DNA of 64,000 bases from Bifidobacterium imperatoris (GCF_002860405.1 NZ_NMWV01000006.1:45187-109186); one strand, 5' to 3'. Counted from the stretch's first letter, positions 9,594 through 20,302 are shown. Numbers and translations: made by a program. The notes: generated by a model not told the origin, from the letters alone.

Positions 9594-12500
9594 CTATTTC
9601 TTCTTGGGCTTGGCGGCTACTACTGCCGGGCGGGTGAAGCCTTCGTTGGCGGTGAGCCAGTCGATATCGGCCTTCACTGTGGCAGCGGTGGAACCGAGCT
9701 TTTCCGCAATACGCGTATTGGCCCAGCCCTTATTCGCCAGCTTCTTGACTTCAGCACGGCGTTCAGCACGCTTGGCCTCAACAGCGCTCATCTTGGGAGC
9801 GGCTGCGGCTTTGCCCTTACCCTTGCCAGCGGCAGCGCCACGTCCGCGACCACGACCACGTGTGGACGGACCAGCTGCACGCTTTTCAGCAAGCAGGCGG
9901 AACGCATCATCCGGCGTAATGGATTCCGGCGTGTACTGACGCGGCACGGTGCGGTTGGTTTCACCATCCGTAATGTATGCGCCGAATCGGCCATCCTTGA
10001 TGGTCACATTCTTGCCGGTAGCCGGGTCAGTGCCGAGCTCACGCAGCGGCGGTTTAGCAGCACCACGGCCACGTCCGCGGCCATACTTCGGCTGGGAGAA
10101 CAGCTCCTTGGCCTTGTTCAGGTCAACGGTAAAAATCTCATCTTCGGAAGCGAGCGAACGCGTTTCGGACTTGCCATCCGCGCCGGTCTTGGTCAGGTAC
10201 GGGCCGTAACGACCGTTATTAGCGGAAACCGTGCATTCGGAGACCTCGCCGGTTTCGGCATTGGTCTCCTCATACTTGCCCACTTCACGAGGCAAGCTCA
10301 GCAAACGCAGTGCGTCCTCCAAAGACAGCGATTCCGGGCTCATCGTTTTGAACAGCGAAGCCATCTTCGGGCGCGGCGCTTCCTTCGCACCCTCAGGGGT
10401 AGGCAGAATCAACGCCACGTACGGACCGAATCGACCATTGCGCACTTCCACCGTGCCACCCGTGGCCGGATCAGTACCGAGCTCGCGCGGACCACCGGAA
10501 TGGTTGTCAATCAGGTCACGCGCCACAGCAACCGTCAGCTCATCTGGAGCGATAGTGTCCGGCAAGGAAGCACGCTTCGGATTGCCTTCGGCATCCATAT
10601 GCTCCATGTCTTCCAAGTACGGACCGTAACGGCCGACACGCACATGAAGCCCCTCGCCAATATCGATGGTGTTGATGGCTCGTGCGTCAATCTCGCCAAG
10701 CTGAGCCACCTGCTGCTGCAAGCCTTCATGGGCTTCGTCGGCATTATGCGCAGCGCCCTCGCCAGAACCGAAGTAGAAACGGGTCAGCCAATCGCGGCCG
10801 GTTTCCTCACCGTGAGCAATACGATCAAGACCGTTTTCCATTTCTGCAGTGAACTGATAGTCCACCAGCTTCGGGAAGTTCTGTTCCAGAAGCTTGACTA
10901 CAGAGAATGCCAGCCAGCTTGGAATCAGCGCACGTCCGCGCTCATAGACATAGCCACGATCCATGATGGTGGAGATGATGCTGGCGTACGTAGACGGGCG
11001 GCCGATTTCCTTGGCTTCCAGGGTCTTAACCAGCGTGGCCTCAGTGTAGCGAGCCGGCGGCTGGGTTTCGTGGCCATCCGGCTCCACGCTGGTGGCATCA
11101 ACACGCTGGCCAACGGTCATCGGCGGCAAGGATGCGTTGGACTCAGAGGCATCGCCCTTGGTCTTAGCGGCAGCCTCAGCAGCACCAGCGGCAGCAGAAC
11201 CCGAAGCGGCACCAGTCGCGGCCTTCTTACGCCCTTCACCGGTCGCCTTCATAAAGCCCGGGAATTCAATCACCGTGCCAGAAGCCTGGAATACAGCTTC
11301 ACCCTCATTGGCACCAGCCGGAGCGGACAAGCGAACAGTAGCAGTAGAACCAGTGGCATCAGCCATCTGGCAGGCGAGCGTACGCTGCCAAATCAACGTG
11401 TACAGTCGCAGCTGATCAACCGGCAGCTTGGATGCCAACTCATCAGGATCATGGAAGCGCGAACCAGCTGGGCGAATACATTCGTGGGCCTCCTGCGCAC
11501 CTGCAGTCTTGGTCGCATACTGCTTAGGTTCGGCGGAAAGGAACGCCTCGCCAAAGTGATAGCTCACCGCATTGCGGGCCGCTGCAATAGCTTCCTGAGA
11601 CAGCGTCACCGAATCGGTTCGCATATACGTGATGTAACCGTTCTCATACAGGCTTTGTGCCGCGCGCATCACCGCGCGAGCGCCCATACCCAAACGATTG
11701 CCTGCGGTCTGCTGCAACGTCGAGGTGGTAAACGGCGGTTGCGGACGGCGACGGTATGGCTTGGTCTCCATAGACATCACCGTAAAATCAGCGTTTTTCA
11801 GCGTTTCAGCCACGGCCGTTGCGGAAGCCTCATCCAACTGGCGAACATTGGCCTTGAATCCGTCCGGCGTGAGCTGACCGTCAGCACCGAAGTCTTTGGA
11901 ACCGGCGAGCCGCTTGCCGCCAAGGGAAATCATGCGAGCGCAGAATTCAGCAGTCTCCCCTTGCGCATCCGGCGCGGCAAGAGTCACCACAATATCCCAG
12001 TACGGTGCACGCTTGAACGCCATGCGCTCACGTTCGCGCTCCACAATCAGGCGAGTAGCCACAGACTGCACGCGGCCGGCCGACAATCCCGGTCCAACCT
12101 TGCGCCACAGCACCGGGGAAAGCTCATAGCCATACAGACGGTCGAGAATACGGCGGGTTTCCTGAGCGTCCACCATATTGCCATCAACATCACGCGTCTT
12201 GGTCAACGAATCATTGATAGCGTTCTTGGTGATCTCGTGGAACACCATGCGCTTCACCGGCACCTTAGGCTTCAGCGTCTGCACCAAATGCCATGCAATA
12301 GCCTCGCCTTCGCGATCCTCATCAGTTGCGAGGTAGAGTTCGTCGGCGTTCTTCAGGGCAGATTTCAGTTCGCTTACCGTACGCTTCTTATCGCCATCGA
12401 CAATGTAATACGGCTTGAAACCGTCGTTCACGTCAACGCCGAACTTGCCGAACTTGGCTTTGTCCGCCGCGGGAACCTGGCTGGGCTGAGCGAGGTCACG

Positions 12501-12602
12501 AATATGACCCACCGAGGCCATGACGGTGTAATCCTTGCCCAGGTAGTCACCGATCTTGTGAGCCTTGGTTGGAGACTCCACGATCACAAGCTTGGTAGCC
12601 AT
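9594..12602 (-). CDS. topA: DNA topoisomerase I
   Basis: Type IA topoisomerase relaxing negative supercoils. The 1002 residues start [18 protein letters not shown] (Toprim), with the acidic ATDEDREGE motif at 92-100, catalytic Tyr326 in [10 protein letters not shown], and FTTSTLQQ nearby. The C-terminal half holds several actinobacterial-type TOPRIM C-repeat units (GTDPATG...GRFGPY, about 610-910). An Arg/Gly/Lys/Ala-rich linker follows, then a helix-turn-helix-like segment near 954-985 and a lysine tail (KPKKK). ATG 12602 is preceded by GGAGAGGGC. It is the first gene of the topA-tmk-holB group. Confidence 0.96.
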   Translation of the reverse strand: MATKLVIVESPTKAHKIGDYLGKDYTVMASVGHIRDLAQPSQVPAADKAKFGKFGVDVNDGFKPYYIVDGDKKRTVSELKSALKNADELYLATDEDREGEAIAWHLVQTLKPKVPVKRMVFHEITKNAINDSLTKTRDVDGNMVDAQETRRILDRLYGYELSPVLWRKVGPGLSAGRVQSVATRLIVERERERMAFKRAPYWDIVVTLAAPDAQGETAEFCARMISLGGKRLAGSKDFGADGQLTPDGFKANVRQLDEASATAVAETLKNADFTVMSMETKPYRRRPQPPFTTSTLQQTAGNRLGMGARAVMRAAQSLYENGYITYMRTDSVTLSQEAIAAARNAVSYHFGEAFLSAEPKQYATKTAGAQEAHECIRPAGSRFHDPDELASKLPVDQLRLYTLIWQRTLACQMADATGSTATVRLSAPAGANEGEAVFQASGTVIEFPGFMKATGEGRKKAATGAASGSAAAGAAEAAAKTKGDASESNASLPPMTVGQRVDATSVEPDGHETQPPARYTEATLVKTLEAKEIGRPSTYASIISTIMDRGYVYERGRALIPSWLAFSVVKLLEQNFPKLVDYQFTAEMENGLDRIAHGEETGRDWLTRFYFGSGEGAAHNADEAHEGLQQQVAQLGEIDARAINTIDIGEGLHVRVGRYGPYLEDMEHMDAEGNPKRASLPDTIAPDELTVAVARDLIDNHSGGPRELGTDPATGGTVEVRNGRFGPYVALILPTPEGAKEAPRPKMASLFKTMSPESLSLEDALRLLSLPREVGKYEETNAETGEVSECTVSANNGRYGPYLTKTGADGKSETRSLASEDEIFTVDLNKAKELFSQPKYGRGRGRGAAKPPLRELGTDPATGKNVTIKDGRFGAYITDGETNRTVPRQYTPESITPDDAFRLLAEKRAAGPSTRGRGRGRGAAAGKGKGKAAAAPKMSAVEAKRAERRAEVKKLANKGWANTRIAEKLGSTAATVKADIDWLTANEGFTRPAVVAAKPKKK

Positions 12603-12740
12603 GCCCTCTCCTTATATTCCGATGAAACGTACGGTGTTTCTGGCGTCATAATACTCATGGTTTATGCTCAACTGCCAAATTTGCGGCCGGTTGACGGCCA
12701 AATACGCTGTTTTCAGCATCTTTGGCAGTACTTCTGGGTA

Positions 12741-13868
12741 TTACTTCGGCTGCGCTGGCGGTGCAGGCGGCGCACCGATCAAGCCGAGTCGGCTCAGCGG
12801 TGCTGCAGTAATATGGCGCAGCGCCAGCAACAAACCGAATGCGAGCGCGGCAATACCAGACACACTCACCACAGCACTGACAATGGCACCCTCTACTGAC
12901 CAGGAAGCTTCGATATTCAAGCCCGGCAGTACCTGCCAAATCACGTACGCGCTGTACGCCAGAAGCAGCAATCCGCCAGTAATCAGCACACTGCCTGCAA
13001 TCTGCACGCTCACTGAGGAGACGCGGCGGCCGGGATCATCCATGCCGGAGGTGCGCGTGAATGCCAATGTAATCAAAGCCAGGCCCGCGACCAGCAGAAT
13101 CGACATCAGCACGTCCGATGTGCGGTGCCACTGCCCCACCATCACTGATACGCCTACCAGTACCGACCAGATGCCGCCGACTACAGCGGCCAGCGCACGC
13201 GCGGCTCGCGGCACGGCAATCAGCAGCAATACTGCACTGGCTGCAGCCAGCATGGTGTGGCCGGAAGGCGCGGAATTAGCGACCGGTGAGTCGGTCTGAA
13301 TGATGAACGGGCGCGGCAGCAGCTGTTTGATTTGGGTGACGGCAAGGCACACTGCAGCAAATACTGCCATCTGCCCGACCAGCCACCAGCGGCGACGCAC
13401 CAAGGCAATAATCACGCCAATGCCGCCAAGCACACAGCTCACTGCAATAACAAGCCAGGATTGCGCCACCGCGTAAATCACGCCTGATATCCAGACCGGC
13501 ACATGGGCGGGCAGCTGGCTCCACACGATTTCGTCATACGACTGACCGTTTTCGGTGTAGACGCACAGCCACCAAATACCGAATGCGGCCAGAATCAACA
13601 GCACGCCGAACACTGCGCACAGCACGCGGCTGGAAATGCGCGGGCGAACGGTCAGCGGATCAAGTCGGGCAAGACCTCGGTCAAGATCATCGCTCAATCT
13701 ATGATCGAACATATCCGCGTCGTCGGTATTGCGAGCCGGGCTCGATACTGGGCCGAGCGCCGCCAACGGATCGTGGACCGCGGAATCAATCGAATCAATA
13801 GAGCCGACCATGTTTGCAGGCGCGTGCGGATCGCGAATTACAGGATGCTGTGCGTCATTCATACCCAT
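12741..13868 (-). CDS. PAP2-family membrane phosphatase
   Basis: The 375-residue membrane protein has a ~75-residue hydrophilic N-terminus and then about six to eight transmembrane segments. Phosphatase motifs are KQLLPRP, PSGHTM and GQWHRTSD, corresponding to the three PAP2 signature blocks with the catalytic histidines. Members dephosphorylate phosphatidic acid or undecaprenyl pyrophosphate; which applies here cannot be told. The C-terminus is Pro/Ala-rich (GAPPAPPAQPK). ATG 13868 and a second in-frame ATG two codons later are both possible; neither has a clear ribosome binding site. Monocistronic, 138 nt upstream of topA on the same strand. Confidence 0.85.
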   Translation of the reverse strand: MGMNDAQHPVIRDPHAPANMVGSIDSIDSAVHDPLAALGPVSSPARNTDDADMFDHRLSDDLDRGLARLDPLTVRPRISSRVLCAVFGVLLILAAFGIWWLCVYTENGQSYDEIVWSQLPAHVPVWISGVIYAVAQSWLVIAVSCVLGGIGVIIALVRRRWWLVGQMAVFAAVCLAVTQIKQLLPRPFIIQTDSPVANSAPSGHTMLAAASAVLLLIAVPRAARALAAVVGGIWSVLVGVSVMVGQWHRTSDVLMSILLVAGLALITLAFTRTSGMDDPGRRVSSVSVQIAGSVLITGGLLLLAYSAYVIWQVLPGLNIEASWSVEGAIVSAVVSVSGIAALAFGLLLALRHITAAPLSRLGLIGAPPAPPAQPK

Positions 13869-14010
13869 GACTGTACGGCCGCGCCCCGGACAGTGGCGTG
13901 TAAGAGTCGTGGCTCAGGGCCAAATCCGCACAAACAGACGCTAGTGGGCGAGCTAATCGATGTACAAAGTCACAATGCGCAGCACATGCGAAAGAGAGGC
14001 GAGGAAATAG

Positions 14011-14098
14011 AAAACCCCCACGCACCCGCAAGAGGCCACTTACCCTTGCTGCATTCCTGCCCTGGGGGAGTTGGGTGACATAGCGCCGCGTGGAGGCT
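14011..14098 (-). ncRNA. ffs: Signal recognition particle RNA (4.5S-type, small SRP RNA)
   Basis: On the minus strand the apical SRP helix 8 signature GGGCAGGAATGCAGCAAGGG is present, with the pairing strands on either side. The terminal stem CCTCCACGC near 14087-14095 pairs with GCGTGGGGG near 14014-14022 (one G-U pair), followed by a short U run. Length (~88 nt) fits the small bacterial SRP RNA that binds Ffh. End coordinates are inferred from the pairing. It is transcribed away from the divergent penicillin-binding protein gene. Confidence 0.88.
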
Positions 14099-14332
14099 TT
14101 GTTCAGTGTAAAGACATGCGTGGACTATCGCAACTCCACCAGCGGCTTCATCAACAACTCCACCCACAACTCACCCACAACTCCCATGCCTTCAGCCAGC
14201 GTCCAGCAGCCTTTCAGCAGGCATCGTTCAATCATCAAATTTGTGAGAATTCGGCGCAAATACACTCCGCCCAAGGTGGAAATCACCCAAAAATTAGCTC
14301 TATTTTCAGCACCCATGGTTACGGTGTCATGC

Positions 14333-16666
14333 ATGGCTTCATATCAACGTCGCGCACGTGCCGGCAGCAATGGCCCCGCCACTCGCAAACCGCGCACCAC
14401 ACAAAGCAAGACCGCCGGCAGCCACAGCACCAGCCACCGCCGCAATCATAAGAAAAAAGGCGGCAACGGCAAGCATCGCGTATTGAAGTGGATTCTTCGG
14501 ATTTTCCTCGGCCTTCTCGGCCTAGGCATTCTGACCGGCATCGGCGTATTCGCATACCTGTACGCCACCACCGAAGTGCCGCAGCCGGAAAAATTCGCGC
14601 TGGCAGAGAAAACCACGGTGTATTACTCGGACGGCACTACCGCCATCGGCTCATATGCAGAGCAGAATCGTGAGATTATTTCCTGCACCGACTTGCCGGA
14701 TTACATCGGCAACGCCATCGTGGCATCCGAAAACCGCACATTCTATACGGATAAAGGCATCGACTTAAAAGGCATCGCCCGCGCATTCCTGAACAATGTG
14801 ACCACGGGAACCCGCCAAGGTGGCTCTACTATTACCCAGCAGTACGCTGAACGCTACTATCTCGGCGAAACCACCACGTACGCGGGCAAGGCTCGCGAGG
14901 CGATTCTGGCTATCAAAATTGCACAAACTGAATCTAAGGAAGAAGTGCTGTGCAATTACATGAATACGATTTATCTGGGCCGTAATTCGTACGGCATTCA
15001 GGCAGCCGCCAAAGCCTACTTCAATAAGGATGCCAAGGACTTGACGCTGTCTGAAGCTGCGATGATTGCGGGCATTATTCCAGCGCCTTCCACATGGGAT
15101 CCGGCCGACAACCCAAATATTGCCAAGCAGCGATTCAAGCGCGTGCTGAACATCATGCAGGAAGACGGATACATTACCGCCAAAGAACGTAAGGCAGCCG
15201 CTTTCCCGGAGACCGCTGCGGTAGCGCAACAGAATGAGTATCAGGGGCCCAACGGCTATCTGCTCACCATGGTGCGCCAGGAATTGGTGGATTCCAAGGC
15301 CTTCACCAAGGAAGACTTGGATACCGGCGGCTACAAGATCGTCACCACCATTGATAAAGCCAAACAGGATGTTATGCAGTCTGTGGGCGACGCGCGCGTC
15401 AATGGCATGCCAGATACCTTGCAGGTTGGTGGCATCGCAGTGGAGCAAAAAACCGGTGCCGTGGTAAGTATTTACGCCGGTTCTGATTATCTGACAAAGC
15501 CGCTCAACAACGCTAATCAGGCAGTATTCGAGCCTGGCTCAACTATGAAACCGTTCGCGCTACTTGGCGCAGCTCAGGAGGGCGTGAGCTTCGATACGAA
15601 GTTCAACGGCAACTCGCATCAGCATTTCTCCGGTATTTCCGCGGAAGTCAATAATGCGTTGAACATCAACTGGGGCAATATCAACCTCTATCAGGCCACT
15701 GCGAACTCAGTGAACACAGTGTTCATGAATGTGAACGAACATCTGACTCCGCAACGCACAGCAAAGATCGCACATGAGGCAGGCATTACCGGCGATATTG
15801 ATGAGACTTCGCCGTACAACGTGCTGGGCATCAACGCGCTGACTGTATGGGATTTGGCTCAGGGACACTCGACTATCGCTAATAATGGCGTGAAAAATAC
15901 GCTGCACATGGTGTCTCAGGTGCTTGATTCGAATGGTAAGAACCTGTACAAAGCGCCTAGTGAGAATAAGAAAGTGTTCGATGCCAACGATTGCGAGCTT
16001 GTGCAGAAGGCTATGCTCGGCACTACAACCACCGGTACTGCATCTAGTGTGTCTCGCGCGCTCGGCGGCCGCCAGGTGGCCGGTAAGTCCGGCACTGCGA
16101 ATGATGAGCTTGCCGCTTCATTCGTGGGGTATACGCCAAGTTTGATGAATGTGTGGGCTATTTGGAACCCGGATGCTGACGGTAATCCGCAGGTTGTGCC
16201 CGCTTTCGGCGGCTATGGCGTGACGTCTACCGGATATCCGGCACATTTGTTCACTGAATATATGTCTCAGGCGTTGAAGGGCACTGCAGTTGAGCAGTTC
16301 ACCACGCCTAAGGACACCGGTAAAATCGGCGGACCTGATGGCACGTGGGGCTTGGGCAGCGGTTCTTCATCGTCCTCTGACTCGTCCAGCAATAGCCAGC
16401 AGTCCACTACCGAGGGCAATTCCTCGTCGTCTTCCGGCACTGGATCGAACAGCCAGTCTTCTACTCCGGATTGTTCCACGAATCCAAGCTCAGCTGCATG
16501 CCAGAACAGCTCCAATAGTTCCAATAGCAGTAATGGCAACGAGAGTACGGATTCGTCGGGCGGCTCGAGTGGAAGCGACGAATCCGGAGGCGGCAACAGC
16601 AGCGGCTCCGATTCCGGTGGCGACACCGGAACAGGGGATGGCAGCTCGACCGGAGGTAATTCTTAA
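14333..16666 (+). CDS. Bifunctional penicillin-binding protein (glycosyltransferase 51 + transpeptidase)
   Basis: Polymerises and cross-links peptidoglycan at the outer face of the membrane. About 777 residues: a basic cytoplasmic tail, one membrane anchor (about residues 55-78), GT51 blocks (SENRTFYTDKGID, GGSTITQQYAERY, KIAQTESKEEVL, YLGRNSYGI), then a transpeptidase with the active-site Ser403 in STMK, SVN and KSGT. The tail from about residue 680 is Ser/Asn/Gly-rich and low-complexity. The start is uncertain: ATG 14333 or ATG 14315, neither with a good ribosome binding site; the frame is open further upstream into the SRP RNA region, which I consider non-coding. A strong terminator follows. 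Confidence 0.92.
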   Translation: MASYQRRARAGSNGPATRKPRTTQSKTAGSHSTSHRRNHKKKGGNGKHRVLKWILRIFLGLLGLGILTGIGVFAYLYATTEVPQPEKFALAEKTTVYYSDGTTAIGSYAEQNREIISCTDLPDYIGNAIVASENRTFYTDKGIDLKGIARAFLNNVTTGTRQGGSTITQQYAERYYLGETTTYAGKAREAILAIKIAQTESKEEVLCNYMNTIYLGRNSYGIQAAAKAYFNKDAKDLTLSEAAMIAGIIPAPSTWDPADNPNIAKQRFKRVLNIMQEDGYITAKERKAAAFPETAAVAQQNEYQGPNGYLLTMVRQELVDSKAFTKEDLDTGGYKIVTTIDKAKQDVMQSVGDARVNGMPDTLQVGGIAVEQKTGAVVSIYAGSDYLTKPLNNANQAVFEPGSTMKPFALLGAAQEGVSFDTKFNGNSHQHFSGISAEVNNALNINWGNINLYQATANSVNTVFMNVNEHLTPQRTAKIAHEAGITGDIDETSPYNVLGINALTVWDLAQGHSTIANNGVKNTLHMVSQVLDSNGKNLYKAPSENKKVFDANDCELVQKAMLGTTTTGTASSVSRALGGRQVAGKSGTANDELAASFVGYTPSLMNVWAIWNPDADGNPQVVPAFGGYGVTSTGYPAHLFTEYMSQALKGTAVEQFTTPKDTGKIGGPDGTWGLGSGSSSSSDSSSNSQQSTTEGNSSSSSGTGSNSQSSTPDCSTNPSSAACQNSSNSSNSSNGNESTDSSGGSSGSDESGGGNSSGSDSGGDTGTGDGSSTGGNS

Positions 16667-16690
16667 ACCGATTTTGCTGCATATATGACT

Positions 16691-16723
16691 GTGGGCTCCT
16701 TGCAGATTTTGCAAGGAGCCCAC
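16691..16723 (+). terminator. Terminator after the penicillin-binding protein gene
   Basis: Perfect 13-bp stem (16691-16703 with 16711-16723), 7-nt loop, followed by TTGGGTTTT. It lies 25 nt after the stop codon. Confidence 0.85.
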
Positions 16724-16766
16724 ATTGGGTTTTATGCGGCTATAGCCGTATTGACCTTACCGCTGA

Positions 16767-16817
16767 TGACTACCCCTCAGTCGGCTTCGCCGCCAGCTCC
16801 CCTGACAAGGGGAGCCA
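16767..16817 (+). repeat. REP-like ~50-bp element, copy 2
   Basis: GACTACCCCTCAGTCGGCTT, then CGCCGCCAG and CTCCCCTGACAAGGGGAGCC. It sits between the terminator of the penicillin-binding protein gene and the leuA stop codon (16827), i.e. in a convergent intergenic region. Confidence 0.8.
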
Positions 16818-16826
16818 GAAGGAGGG

Positions 16827-18743
16827 TCAGCGTGCGCGGCGGGAGCGGTTGATGGCGGAGATGATGGCCTTCAGTGCGCTGGTGGTGATGGAGGAATCGA
16901 TACCCACACCCCAAACGATCTGTGCATCATCGGCCTCGCCAACCTGGCATTCCACGTAGGAGGCTGCCATAGCGTTGGTGCCCACGGACATCGTGTGCTC
17001 CACGTAGTCCATAACGGAGGCATCCACGCCGAAGTTGGAGATGGCGTTGAGGAAGGCGGCAATCGGACCGTTGCCCATACCGGAAACCTCGCGCTCCACC
17101 GGCTCATCCACGCCCACGTTCACACCGCGATCGAGCAGGCGAGCCTTGAGCACAGTATCGGAACCGTCTTCGCCGGAGCTGATAGCCACCTTGAGCAGCT
17201 TCAAGCGGCCCCACGGAGCGAGCGAAGCGTCGTGAGTATCGCCCACGACCACGCCAGCGGCAGTCATACCAGACTGCTCGACCGGCAGGTACTCGTCCTT
17301 GAACAGACGCCAGATATCCTCGTCCTTGACTTCCTTCTTGGTGTCGTCCGCGTACTTCTGCACGATCTTGTCGAATTCCACCTGCAGGCGCTTCGGCAGG
17401 TCAAGGTTGTGGTTGGTCTTGAGCAGGTAGGCCATGCCGCCCTTGCCGGACTGGGAGTTGACGCGGATGATGGCCTCGTAGGTGCGGCCGATATCCTTCG
17501 GATCGATCGGCAGGTACGGCACGAGCCAAATGAAGTTGTCCAAATCGGCACCAGCGCGCTCGGCGGCCACCTGACGAGCCTCGAGACCCTTCTTGATGGC
17601 GTCCTGATGGGAGCCGGAGAAGGCGGTGAACACGAAGTTGCCGGCGTACGGGTGACGTTCGGAAATCTTGATCTGGTTGCAGTACTCAACGGTCTTGCGG
17701 ATTTCCGGCACGTTGGAGAGGTCCAGCTGCGGGTCAAGACCCTGGGTCAGCATGTTGAGACCCAGCGTGACGAGGTCCACGTTGCCGGTACGCTCGCCGT
17801 TGCCCAGCAAGCAGCCTTCCACACGATCAGCGCCAGCGAGCACAGCCAGCTCGGTGGCGGCAACGCCCATGCCCTCATCGTTGTGCGGATGCAGGGACAG
17901 CACCACAGCATCGCGATCGTCCAAGTGAGTGGACACGTACTCCACTTCGTCGGCGAACACGTTCGGCGTGGTCATTTCCACGGTGGCCGGCAGGTTGATG
18001 ATCATCGGATGTTCAGGGGTGGGCTTAATCACGCCGATCACAGCGTTGCACACCTCGACTGCGTACTCCGGCTCGGTACCGGTGAAGGATTCCGGCGAGT
18101 ACTCGTAGTACAGGTCGATGCCCTTGGCTTCGGATTCGAGGTCCTTGCACAGTTCGGCGGCGTCCGTGGCGAGCTTCTTGATTTCTTCCTTGTTCTTGCG
18201 GAACACGACTTCGCGCTGCAGCACAGACACGGAGTTGTAGAAGTGCACGATGGCACGCTTGGCACCCTTCAGTGCCTCGTACGTACGGCGAATCAAGTGC
18301 TCGCGGCACTGGGTGAGCACCACGATGGTCACATCGTCCGGAATCAGCTCACGCTCGATGAGCATGCGAATAAAGTCAAAATCAGTCTCAGAAGCGGACG
18401 GGAAGCCTACCTCGATCTCCTTGAATCCCATGGAGACCAGGAGATTCCAGAAGCGCAGCTTACGCTCGGAATCCATCGGGTTGACGAGTGCCTGGTTGCC
18501 GTCGCGCAAATCCACAGAGCACCAGCGCGGTGCGCGCTGCAGTCGCTTACCCGGCCACGTACGCTCCGGGTAATCAAACGGGACCTGCTTGTCGTATGCC
18601 ACGTACTTGTTGTACGGCATGCGGCTCGGCTTCTGCGGATCACCGATGAATCGTGCCGGAGGCAGCAGCGGGTCATTATTACCCCCATTGGACGCTGCGG
18701 CAACCGCTGCGAGATCAAAAACGGATGATTGATCCTGACCCAT
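16827..18743 (-). CDS. leuA: 2-isopropylmalate synthase
   Basis: First committed step of leucine synthesis: acetyl-CoA plus 2-oxoisovalerate to 2-isopropylmalate. The 638-residue protein belongs to the longer LeuA type 2 form. The catalytic block DLRDGNQAL starts at residue 78, with the metal-binding HPHNDEGMGVA and GNGERTGN motifs in the TIM barrel. The regulatory leucine-binding (LeuA dimer) domain covers roughly 490-638, suggesting feedback inhibition by leucine. An excellent AAAAGGAGGAACG site precedes ATG 18743. No leader peptide or T-box is apparent upstream. Monocistronic; other leu genes are not in the window, but two ilvC copies at 61-63 kb supply the shared branched-chain path. Confidence 0.96.
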   Translation of the reverse strand: MGQDQSSVFDLAAVAAASNGGNNDPLLPPARFIGDPQKPSRMPYNKYVAYDKQVPFDYPERTWPGKRLQRAPRWCSVDLRDGNQALVNPMDSERKLRFWNLLVSMGFKEIEVGFPSASETDFDFIRMLIERELIPDDVTIVVLTQCREHLIRRTYEALKGAKRAIVHFYNSVSVLQREVVFRKNKEEIKKLATDAAELCKDLESEAKGIDLYYEYSPESFTGTEPEYAVEVCNAVIGVIKPTPEHPMIINLPATVEMTTPNVFADEVEYVSTHLDDRDAVVLSLHPHNDEGMGVAATELAVLAGADRVEGCLLGNGERTGNVDLVTLGLNMLTQGLDPQLDLSNVPEIRKTVEYCNQIKISERHPYAGNFVFTAFSGSHQDAIKKGLEARQVAAERAGADLDNFIWLVPYLPIDPKDIGRTYEAIIRVNSQSGKGGMAYLLKTNHNLDLPKRLQVEFDKIVQKYADDTKKEVKDEDIWRLFKDEYLPVEQSGMTAAGVVVGDTHDASLAPWGRLKLLKVAISSGEDGSDTVLKARLLDRGVNVGVDEPVEREVSGMGNGPIAAFLNAISNFGVDASVMDYVEHTMSVGTNAMAASYVECQVGEADDAQIVWGVGIDSSITTSALKAIISAINRSRRAR

Positions 18744-18860
18744 CGTTCCTCCTTTTCTATTGATGTACGCGAAGTTCGTTTCCTATGGTTTGTCAAGAGC
18801 TTCGCGGCTTTGTTAATGTGCACGAAACATACTACAAGCCAGCGAGGGCAACACCCGCGA

Positions 18861-18902
18861 AAACCGCCGTATTGTGGCGGATTCGGCACATTGCGGCGGT
18901 TT
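18861..18902 (-). terminator. Possible stem-loop after the metallophosphoesterase gene
   Basis: AAACCGCCG (18861-18869) and CGGCGGTTT (18894-18902) form a 9-bp stem with a long loop that can also fold locally (CCGCC/GGCGG). It lies just 3' of the minus-strand stop at 18911, without a clear U-tract. Confidence 0.45.
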
Positions 18903-18910
18903 GAGCTGGG

Positions 18911-20302
18911 TTATCGAGCGCTTTTCATCAATGATTTGATAATCGCCACAAAGCCCAGGCTGACTGCTCCGGCGAGCACAGCGAATACCTGCGGGCGGCG
19001 CAGTTCATTGCGAGCGCTGATGGCACCGGTGATGCAATGATCCTCGAACCAGACGCGTACCTCGTTGCTGGAGTAGCGGCCGACGAGTTCACCCCAAGTG
19101 AGCATGCGGGTCACGTAGCCGGCCGGATTGCTTTCATGGAATTCGAACAGGCGAATGCCGCGGTAACGGGACTTCGGGCCATAGCATTCAAATCCGCAGG
19201 TGGGCGCGTAGCCTAAATCGATGCCGTGCACATGGCCCACAAACGCGTTTTTATGGTCGTGGCCGCAGAACAGCGCGAAGTATCCGCCAGCTGCGGTAAG
19301 TGCAGCCACTTCCCCCACGTTTTCGTCCGCACAGCCGATGGCTTCGCCAAGACGAGAGCCCGGGCGGCACACTTCGTGATTGAGCACATAGCAGTGGCCG
19401 GCGTGCGAGCGTGCGCCTTCCACGGCGTTCGGAGTCCACGCGGGCACCTCTTTGAGGCAGTCGTAGAACTCCTGCGGCGGAATGTGCTGGAAGGCGATGG
19501 CCGGCACCGGTTTGCCGTCGCCGTTGCGAGCGCCAAGCTCATCTTGCACTGCACCCAACCATTCCAAGGCTTCTGGCGTAGGAGTGCCGTAGCCATCGGA
19601 ATCAGCCAGATCAAGGCCGCGTGAGTTGACTACGTACGCGGGGTATTGTGCATCATTTTCGCGCTCACTGGCCGCATCGGTGTCGGCGGCGTAATCGCCC
19701 GAGTTCACCATCATGACGGACATGGCCACGCGCCCGGACCCATCGGATGACTCAATCGGTAGCGCAAAAGTGCCAGGTTCAAGGCTGTCTTCTGGATTAA
19801 GGCAGCCGGGGAATTCGCGGTAGATATCATCCTGTTCATCCGCGAGGATGCCGCACTGGAAATCATGATTACCGTAGGTGGCAGCAAACGGTACGTTTGC
19901 CTCGATGACCGGGCCGAGGAATCCGGCGAATGTGCGGCGGACTTTATCGCGAGTTTGATCCATGAGCTCGTCCATCGTAGGCTCAGCAGGCTGTGCAGCA
20001 GATTGCGCAGCGGACTGCGACTCGGCATGGCGCTTGATTCCACGCAACTTGGCTTCAACTTCGGTGACTACGCGCACGCGAGCGCCAGGTTCTTCGCCGC
20101 GGCGGCGCAGGAATGTGTCGATATAAGCGGGATCATAACCGCGGATTTGGTCGCCAGTGAATACCACAAGGTCAGGGTCGGCTTTGCGGATGGCCTCACG
20201 GATGAGGCGGATGGTGTCTTTTTGCACATCAGGGCCGTCTTGTACGTCGGCCATTTGCAGCACGCGGAAGCTGCCGTCTTCGCGGAATCGCAAGCTTGTC
20301 AT
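18911..20302 (-). CDS. Calcineurin-like metallophosphoesterase
   Basis: The 463-residue protein has metal-binding motifs of the calcineurin-like superfamily: MADVQDGP (D-x-[HQ] variant, residue ~18), VVFTGDQI, YGNHDF and FCGHDHKNAFVGHVHG. An Ala/Gln/Ser-rich insertion lies near 95-110. The short hydrophobic C-terminus (VFAVLAGAVSLGFVAIIKSLM) may be a membrane anchor. The pattern GNHD...GHDH fits PhoD/purple-phosphatase-like or Dcr2-like enzymes, but the substrate is unknown. ATG 20302; its promoter region is shared with the divergent FadR-type regulator, whose operator motif lies 135 nt upstream, so co-regulation is possible. Confidence 0.85.
   Translation of the reverse strand: MTSLRFREDGSFRVLQMADVQDGPDVQKDTIRLIREAIRKADPDLVVFTGDQIRGYDPAYIDTFLRRRGEEPGARVRVVTEVEAKLRGIKRHAESQSAAQSAAQPAEPTMDELMDQTRDKVRRTFAGFLGPVIEANVPFAATYGNHDFQCGILADEQDDIYREFPGCLNPEDSLEPGTFALPIESSDGSGRVAMSVMMVNSGDYAADTDAASERENDAQYPAYVVNSRGLDLADSDGYGTPTPEALEWLGAVQDELGARNGDGKPVPAIAFQHIPPQEFYDCLKEVPAWTPNAVEGARSHAGHCYVLNHEVCRPGSRLGEAIGCADENVGEVAALTAAGGYFALFCGHDHKNAFVGHVHGIDLGYAPTCGFECYGPKSRYRGIRLFEFHESNPAGYVTRMLTWGELVGRYSSNEVRVWFEDHCITGAISARNELRRPQVFAVLAGAVSLGFVAIIKSLMKSAR

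Noticed and set aside
9471..12899. Plus-strand open frame of 1142 codons opposite topA
   Set aside because: It is a mirror of topA codon bias, with no recognisable domain, an Arg/His/Ser-rich composition and no ribosome binding site.
14090..14332. N-terminal extension of the penicillin-binding protein
   Set aside because: It would start inside the SRP RNA gene region, lacks a ribosome binding site and precedes an already typical basic cytoplasmic tail.
16995..18728. Plus-strand open frame of 577 codons opposite leuA
   Set aside because: Antisense shadow; leuA is certain and the product has no family features.
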